From Paractinoplanes pyxinae (GTDB taxonomy: Bacteria; Actinomycetota; Actinomycetes; Mycobacteriales; Micromonosporaceae): a stretch of 64,000 nt of DNA. The stretch is taken from NCBI RefSeq assembly GCF_026626335.1, contig NZ_JAPNTZ010000026.1:1-64000 (forward strand), written 5' to 3'. The position numbers and the translations under genes were made by a program. Below the pieces are notes generated by a model. It saw only the letters and a list, made by a program, of their open reading frames with translations. It made no database searches and had not been told where the DNA came from. Below are positions 58,999-64,000 of the stretch, one piece after another; positions within the stretch are counted from its first letter, which is position 1; the number at the start of each line of letters is the position of its first letter.

Positions 58999-59976
58999 AT
59001 GGACGCGCTGACCGGCCTGCTCGACGGGCCTCGCGCCCGCGGGGCGTTCCTGCTGCGCTCGGTCCTGGATCCGCCGTGGTCGCTGCGGATCCAGGACGGC
59101 TCGCCCCTGTCGCTCATCACCCTGGTGCGCGGCGAGGCGTACATCCTCAAGCAGGACGCCACCCCGGTCCGCATCGAGCCCGGCGACGTGGCCGTCGTCA
59201 ACGGCGTCGAGCCCTACAACGTGGCCGACTCCCCCGGCACCGCGCCGCAGATCATCATCCATCCCGGTCAGCGCTGCGAATCGGTCGACGGCATCGAGAT
59301 GACGATGACCGGCCAGGGCGTACGCACGTGGGGCGCCGCCGCCGACGGCGCAACAGTGATGATCAGCGGCACCTACCAGATGCACAGCGAGGTCAGCCGC
59401 CGCCTGCTCGACGCCCTGCCCGGCCTGCTGATCCGCCCGGCCGAGGCGGGCGACCGGGCCCTGATCGACCTGCTCGTGCGCGAGATGACCGGCACCGAGC
59501 CGGCCCAGGACCTGGTGCTCGACCGCCTGCTCGACCTGGTGCTGGTCTCGGTGCTGCGCTCGTGGCTGGCCGCCCCCGCCGACGATGCGCCGGGCTGGCA
59601 GAAGGCGCAGGCCGACGCCGTGGTCGGGCCCGCGCTGCGTCTCATCCATGACGATCCCTCGTACGCATGGACGGTCGCCTCTCTCGCCGCCCGCACGGGT
59701 GTCTCGCGCGCGTCGCTGGCCCGCCGCTTCACCGACGTGGTGGGCGAGTCGCCGATGGCCTATCTCACCGGCTGGCGGCTCACCCTGGCCGCCGACCTGC
59801 TGCGCCAGGACGACGCGACGCTGGAGGCCGTGGCCCGGCGCGTCGGCTACGGCAGCGCCTTCGCCCTCAGCACGGCGTTCAAGCGCGAGCGCGGCGTCAG
59901 CCCGCAGGAGTACCGCCGCCGCCCGGCCCTGGCGCCTCACCCGTCACCCCTGCCCCGCGTGGTGCGCCTCACGTAG
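58999..59976 (+). CDS. AraC family transcriptional regulator with N-terminal cupin domain
   Basis: 325 aa. Cupin_6 sensor (WSLRIQDGSPLSLITLVRGE, VRIEPGDVAVVNGVEPYNVA) and a C-terminal two-HTH domain (AWTVASLAARTGVSRASLAR, RFTDVVGESPMAYLTGWRLT, VARRVGYGSAFALSTAFKRE). Members commonly regulate the adjacent reductase gene. TACGGT (58986-58991) lies 7 nt before the ATG, so the gene has its own leaderless promoter within the end of the upstream gene. Confidence 0.92.
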   Translation: MDALTGLLDGPRARGAFLLRSVLDPPWSLRIQDGSPLSLITLVRGEAYILKQDATPVRIEPGDVAVVNGVEPYNVADSPGTAPQIIIHPGQRCESVDGIEMTMTGQGVRTWGAAADGATVMISGTYQMHSEVSRRLLDALPGLLIRPAEAGDRALIDLLVREMTGTEPAQDLVLDRLLDLVLVSVLRSWLAAPADDAPGWQKAQADAVVGPALRLIHDDPSYAWTVASLAARTGVSRASLARRFTDVVGESPMAYLTGWRLTLAADLLRQDDATLEAVARRVGYGSAFALSTAFKRERGVSPQEYRRRPALAPHPSPLPRVVRLT

Positions 59977-60071
59977 GCGGATGGGGGCTGGACCCGATGG
60001 CAGGGCCCCTCCCGGCCAGGCAGGGTAGGTGGGAAAGACGCTCCCCCCTGTCCCGGATCGGGTGATCTCGC

Positions 60072-61007
60072 GTGTCGCTGTTCTGGCGGATCTTCTCGCT
60101 GAACGCGGCGGTCCTGACCGTCGCGGCCCTCGTGCTGCTCTTCGCACCGGTCACCGTCTCGACCACGGCGCGCCTGGCCGAGGCGCTGATCATCCTGGCC
60201 GGCACGGTGCTCACGCTGATCGCCAACGCGGCGATGCTGCGCGTCGGCCTGGCCCCGCTGGCCCGCCTGACCCGGGTGATGACCACCATCGACCTGCTGC
60301 GCCCGGGCACCCGGCTGGCCGCCCGCGGCCACGGTGAGATCGCCCAGCTGATCACCACCTTCAACGCGATGCTGGACCGGCTCGAGACGGAACGGGCGTC
60401 CAGCGCCGGGCGCGCGCTGTCGGCGCAGGAGGCCGAGCGGCACCGGATCGCCCAGGAGCTGCACGACGAGATCGGCCAGACCCTGACCGCGGTGCTGCTC
60501 GACCTCAAGCGGGTCGCGAAGGCGTCGCCCGAGCCGGTGCGCGACCAGCTGCTGCAGGTGCAAGAGAGCACGCGCAACAGCCTCGACGAGATCCGTCGCA
60601 TCGCCCGCCGGCTGCGTCCCGGCGTCCTCGAGGAACTTGGCCTGCCCAGTGCCCTGCGCGCGCTGGCCGGCGAGTTCACCACGGCCGGCATGGCGGTCCG
60701 CCGCCAGGTCGCCTCCGATCTGCCCGTCCTGCCCAAGGAGGTCGAACTGGTGGTCTACCGGGTCGCCCAGGAAAGCCTGACCAACGCGGCCCGGCACTCG
60801 GCCGCCCAGCACGTCGACCTCGTGCTCGCCCGCAAGGACGACGGGGTGCAGCTGTGCGTGCGCGACGACGGCCGAGGCCTGCGCGGGGCGCCCGAGGGAG
60901 CCGGCATCCGCGGGATGCGCGAGCGGGCCCTGCTGGTCGGGGCCGACCTGACCGTCGAGTCGGGCGCCACCGGCGGCACGGCGGTTCAGCTGGTGGTGGC
61001 GGCATGA
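60072..61007 (+). CDS. NarL-type sensor histidine kinase
   Basis: 311 aa. Two N-terminal membrane helices (FSLNAAVLTVAALVLLFA and LAEALIILAGTVLTLIANAA), a HAMP segment (MLRVGLAPLARLTRVM), HisKA_3 dimerisation with phosphoacceptor H131 in RIAQELHDEIGQTLTAVLLD, and a HATPase (DGRGLRGAPEGAGIRGMRER). There is almost no extracellular domain, so it probably senses through the membrane. Followed 70 nt later by its response regulator. Confidence 0.93.
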   Translation: MSLFWRIFSLNAAVLTVAALVLLFAPVTVSTTARLAEALIILAGTVLTLIANAAMLRVGLAPLARLTRVMTTIDLLRPGTRLAARGHGEIAQLITTFNAMLDRLETERASSAGRALSAQEAERHRIAQELHDEIGQTLTAVLLDLKRVAKASPEPVRDQLLQVQESTRNSLDEIRRIARRLRPGVLEELGLPSALRALAGEFTTAGMAVRRQVASDLPVLPKEVELVVYRVAQESLTNAARHSAAQHVDLVLARKDDGVQLCVRDDGRGLRGAPEGAGIRGMRERALLVGADLTVESGATGGTAVQLVVAA

Positions 61008-61077
61008 CCGCCTGCACCGAGCGGCACCCGGCTGGACCGGTCGACGGCCTCGCAGGCGAGGGCCAGAAGGGCATGCC

Positions 61078-61734
61078 ATGGAGAACAGTGTGATCCGCAT
61101 CCTGCTGGCCGACGACCACGCCCTCGTCCGCCGCGGCGTCCGTCTCATTCTGGACGGCGAGCCCGACCTCGAGGTGATCGGCGAGGCGGCCGACGGCGCC
61201 GAGGCGCTGGCGCTGGCCGCGGCCGACCCGCCCGACCTGGCCGTGCTGGACATCGCCATGCCCCGGATGACCGGCCTGCAGGCCGCCCGTGAGCTCAGCC
61301 GCAGCCACCCGGACCTGCGGATCCTCATCCTGACCATGTACGACAACGAGCAGTTCTTCTTCGAGGCGCTGCGCGTGGGCGCGGCCGGCTACGTGCTCAA
61401 GTCGGCCGCCGACCGCGACCTCGTCGAGGCCTGCCACGCGGCCATGCGCGACGAGCCGTTCCTGTATCCCGGGGCGGAGACCGCGCTGATCCGCGAATAC
61501 CTGGAACGCGCCCGCACCGGCGCCGAGATCCCCGCCCGGGCCGTCACCGAACGCGAGGAGGAAGTGCTGAAGCTGGTCGCCGAGGGTCACTCGACGAAGG
61601 ACATCGCCGAGCTGCTCTACATCAGCGTCAAGACCGTCGAGCGCCACCGCTCCAACATCCTGGCCAAGCTCGGTCTCAAGGACCGGCAGGAACTGACCCG
61701 GTACGCGATCCGGGCCGGGCTGATCGAACCGTGA
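61078..61734 (+). CDS. NarL/FixJ family response regulator
   Basis: 218 aa. Receiver domain with acidic pocket (ILLADDHALVRRGVRLIL), phospho-acceptor D58 in LAVLDIAMPRMTG and K in YVLKSA; LuxR-type HTH at about 155-210 (LTEREEEVLKLVAEGHSTKD-like, then IAELLYISVKTVERHRSNIL). Partner of the histidine kinase. Its TGA stop overlaps the start of the Mrp antiporter gene, indicating that this two-component system is cotranscribed with the antiporter. Confidence 0.94.
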   Translation: MENSVIRILLADDHALVRRGVRLILDGEPDLEVIGEAADGAEALALAAADPPDLAVLDIAMPRMTGLQAARELSRSHPDLRILILTMYDNEQFFFEALRVGAAGYVLKSAADRDLVEACHAAMRDEPFLYPGAETALIREYLERARTGAEIPARAVTEREEEVLKLVAEGHSTKDIAELLYISVKTVERHRSNILAKLGLKDRQELTRYAIRAGLIEP

Positions 61735-64000
61735 TGATGCTGCTCGTCCTGATCCTGCACGCCGCGGCCGCCGTTCTGGCCCCGGTGGCGATCCGGTACG
61801 CCGGCAACCGCGCACTGTACGGCCTGGCTCTCGTGCCGGCCGGAACCTTTGTGTGGGCCGCCGTCCAGAGGCCGCCGCTGGCCGAGACGTACCCGTGGGT
61901 GCCGCGCCTCGGCATGGACCTGGCCCTGCGGATGGGCACGCTGTCGTGGCTGATGCTGCTGATCGTCAGCGGCATCGGAGCAGTCGTGCTGGCCTACTGC
62001 GCCAGATACTTCGGAGAGGGCGACCCCGGTCTGGGCCGGTTCGCCGGCATCTTCCTGGGCTTCGCCACCGCCATGACCGGCCTGGTGGTCGCCGACGACC
62101 TGCTTCTGCTGTACGTGTTCTGGGAGCTCACCACCGTCTTCTCGTACCTGCTGATCGGGCACAAGGGCGAGCAGTCGGCCGGGCGCCGGGCGGCCATGCA
62201 GGCGCTGGTGGTGACCACGGCGGGCGGCCTGGCCATGCTGGTCGGGTTCGTCATGCTCGGCCACGGCGCCGGCACGTACCGCTGGTCCGAGATCGCCGAA
62301 GGCCCGCTGCCCGCGAACAGCGCGGTGGCGGCGGTGCTGATCCTGGCCGGGGCGCTGAGCAAGTCGGCCATCTTCCCGTTCAGCTTCTGGCTGCCGGCCG
62401 CGATGGCCGCGCCCACGCCCGCTTCGGCCTATCTGCACGCGGCGTCGATGGTGAAGGCCGGCGTGTTCCTGCTCGGCCTGCTCGGTCCGTTGCTGGTCCA
62501 GGCCGAGCCGTGGCGGCCGGTGGCGCTGGCCGCCGGCGTCATCACGTTGCTGCTCGGCGGCTGGAACGCCATGCGCCAGCACGATCTGAAACTGCTTCTG
62601 GCGTACGGAACGGTGAGCCAGCTGGGTCTGCTGACGATCGCCCTGGGAGCGGGCGGACAGGCGGCCGCGCTGGCCGGGGCGGCGCTGCTGCTCGCCCACG
62701 CGTTGTTCAAGGCCGCGCTGTTCCTCGTCGTCGGCATCGTCGACCACCTGGCCGGTACCCGGGATCTGCGCGAGCTGAGCGGGCTGGGCCAGCGGATGCC
62801 GCTGCTGGCCGTCATTGCCGCGCTGGCCGTGGCCTCGATGGCCGGAGTGCCGCCGCTGGCCGGGTTCGTGGGCAAGGAAACGCTGTTCGCGGCGTTCGAG
62901 CACGGCGGCACTACCGACCGGCTCGTGCTTCTGGCGCTCGTGGCCGGGTCGGCGCTGACCGTGGCGTACGGGCTGCGGTTCTTGTGGGGCGCGTTCGCGA
63001 CCAAGCCGGGCGTGGCTCCGCTCGAGACGCCGCGGCCCGGATTCGCTTTCGCGGCGCCGGCGGGGCTGTTGTCGGTGGCCGGGCTCGCCGTCGGTGTGAG
63101 CGCCGGGTGGTTCGACGGGCTGCTCGGCCCGTACGCGTCGCAATTCCCCGGCCAGACGGAACACCTGGCGCTGTGGCACGGTTTCGGGCTGCCGCTGCTG
63201 CTGTCGGCGGCCGTCCTGGCGATCGGCGGCACGCTGTTCGCGATGCAACTGCGGGGCCGTCCCTGGCCGGGCCGCCGTTTGCCGTACGCGGAAACCGTCT
63301 ACAAGTGGCTGATGTCCGCAGTGGACAGGGCGGCCGTCGAGGTCACCGGAGCCACCCAGCGCGGTTCGCTGCCGTTCTCGCTCGGCATCATCCTGGTCGT
63401 CCTGGTGCTGTTCGGCGCGGGCACGCTCGTCTTCGTGGCGCCCTGGCCCACCGATATCCGGCTGTGGGACTCGCCTCTGCAGCTCGTGGCGGGTGCGGTC
63501 GTCGTCAGCTCGGCGCTGATCGCGGCCCGCTCGCGGCGGCGGATGACCGCGATGATCCTGCTCGGCGTGTCCGGCTACGGCGTGGCCGTCATGTTCGTGC
63601 TGCACGGCGCGCCCGACCTGGCGCTGACCCAGTTCCTGGTCGAGACGGTCACGATCGTCATGTTCGTGCTGGTGCTGCGGCGTTTGCCGGTACGGTTCTC
63701 GGCCCGGCCGCTGCGGGTCACCCGCATCATGCGCGCGGTCCTGGCCGTGGCGACGGGGCTGGTGGCCGCGGGCATGGCCTACGTGGCGGTGGGCGGCCGG
63801 ATCGCCACCCCGATCTCGGTCGACTTCGCGGAACCGGCGGTGTCGTACGGCGGCGGGCACAACATCGTGAACGTGGCCCTGGTCGACATCCGGGCCTGGG
63901 ACACCATGGGCGAGATCTCGGTGCTCGTGGTGGCCGCGACCGGTGTGGCCTCGCTCATCTTCCGCCGGTCCGGTGCGCTGCAACGCCGCCGGGCCGAGCA
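61734..64000 (+). CDS. mrpA: Mrp-type Na+/H+ antiporter subunit A (partial, continues past the window)
   Basis: At least 755 residues, still open at 64000. Membrane protein of the complex-I-like NuoL/MrpA group: MMLLVLILHAAAAVLAPVAI, LLLLYVFWELTTVFSYLLIG, SKSAIFPFSFWLPAAMAAPT, ASAYLHAASMVKAGVFLLGL, LLAHALFKAALFLVVGIVDH. The catalytic-type lysines and Glu (VFWELT; LSKSAIFPF; MVKAG; HALFKAALF) are present. An MnhB-like C-terminal section begins near the edge (IVNVALVDIRAWDTMGEISV). ATG 61734 overlaps the response regulator stop (TGATG); GTG 61731 is an alternative. The Mrp complex exports Na+ and supports pH homeostasis; subunits C-G should follow. Confidence 0.92.
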   Translation, partial: MMLLVLILHAAAAVLAPVAIRYAGNRALYGLALVPAGTFVWAAVQRPPLAETYPWVPRLGMDLALRMGTLSWLMLLIVSGIGAVVLAYCARYFGEGDPGLGRFAGIFLGFATAMTGLVVADDLLLLYVFWELTTVFSYLLIGHKGEQSAGRRAAMQALVVTTAGGLAMLVGFVMLGHGAGTYRWSEIAEGPLPANSAVAAVLILAGALSKSAIFPFSFWLPAAMAAPTPASAYLHAASMVKAGVFLLGLLGPLLVQAEPWRPVALAAGVITLLLGGWNAMRQHDLKLLLAYGTVSQLGLLTIALGAGGQAAALAGAALLLAHALFKAALFLVVGIVDHLAGTRDLRELSGLGQRMPLLAVIAALAVASMAGVPPLAGFVGKETLFAAFEHGGTTDRLVLLALVAGSALTVAYGLRFLWGAFATKPGVAPLETPRPGFAFAAPAGLLSVAGLAVGVSAGWFDGLLGPYASQFPGQTEHLALWHGFGLPLLLSAAVLAIGGTLFAMQLRGRPWPGRRLPYAETVYKWLMSAVDRAAVEVTGATQRGSLPFSLGIILVVLVLFGAGTLVFVAPWPTDIRLWDSPLQLVAGAVVVSSALIAARSRRRMTAMILLGVSGYGVAVMFVLHGAPDLALTQFLVETVTIVMFVLVLRRLPVRFSARPLRVTRIMRAVLAVATGLVAAGMAYVAVGGRIATPISVDFAEPAVSYGGGHNIVNVALVDIRAWDTMGEISVLVVAATGVASLIFRRSGALQRRRAE

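Noticed and set aside
61617..63983. 788-aa minus-strand ORF opposite mrpA
   Set aside because: His/Arg/Gln-rich low-complexity product; the plus strand carries an unmistakable antiporter.

Overview
The window is GC-rich actinomycete chromosome. The evidence is strong G/C preference at third codon positions, two LLM-class oxidoreductases of the F420-dependent type, an AfsR-like BTAD/NB-ARC regulator, secreted multi-domain polysaccharidases, and many genes whose start codon lies 6-7 nt after a TANNNT box (leaderless transcripts). The mix of GH3, GH6, GH43 and GH127 enzymes, LacI regulators and a branched-chain keto-acid dehydrogenase would suit a soil saprophyte such as Actinoplanes or another Micromonosporaceae; this placement is inference, since no rRNA or tRNA was found. 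I saw no insertion sequence, prophage or CRISPR array.

Layout. 1-1.2 kb: degenerate tandem repeats, a decayed beta-lactamase-type gene and a PrcB-like protein. 1.2-5 kb: a GH3 glycosidase and its LacI regulator behind a promoter and a dyad operator. 5-6.3 kb: a coupled pair made of an AdoMet-decarboxylase-like protein and a GNAT/LuxI-like acyltransferase. 6.3-10 kb: hypothetical proteins, a Nudix hydrolase and a phosphotransferase. 10-17.4 kb: a three-gene secreted arabino-glycan operon (two-domain GH43, GH127, and a 1089-aa (alpha/alpha)6-type enzyme with two F5/8C domains) with a clear promoter and two CCGAAA-N4-TTTCGG sites. 18.4-22.4 kb: bkdABC with a divergent Lrp/AsnC regulator. 22.4-24.7 kb: a lipoprotein sugar dehydrogenase and a GH6 glucanase. 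25-28 kb: an LLM enzyme, two SnoaL/NTF2-like proteins and a TetR regulator with its operator. 28-36 kb: an AONS-type acyltransferase, a STAND ATPase, a CHAP/peptidoglycan-binding hydrolase and the BTAD-NB-ARC-TPR regulator. 36-41 kb: a DrrAB-like exporter, a kinase-like protein coupled to an MFS exporter, and a VanY peptidase. 41-43.6 kb: TetR, LLM and VOC proteins.

43.6-49.7 kb is the oddest part. The promoter and Walker-A start of a chloramphenicol-phosphotransferase-like gene have been expanded into a chain of overlapping mini-ORFs. Behind that gene lie a 58-bp repeat array and a 27-bp hairpin array. Next come an AraC regulator, a reductase, a 26-bp perfect inverted repeat inside a strand-asymmetric block, and a 914-aa fusion of a catalase-like domain to an alpha-dioxygenase/cyclooxygenase-like heme peroxidase.

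49.7-64 kb: a lipoprotein and small proteins; a LacI / Gfo-Idh-MocA / sugar isomerase module with twin TGGAACGTTCCA operators 42 bp apart; a FhuF-like Fe-S protein; NmrA-type reductases; an alpha/beta hydrolase; an SPW membrane protein; an AraC regulator; and a NarL-type two-component system fused by stop/start overlap to an Mrp antiporter subunit A gene that runs off the end of the window.

The best candidates for something undescribed are the mini-ORF array (43676-44032), the catalase-like/dioxygenase fusion (46910-49654), and the SpeD-like/acyltransferase pair (5085-6247).
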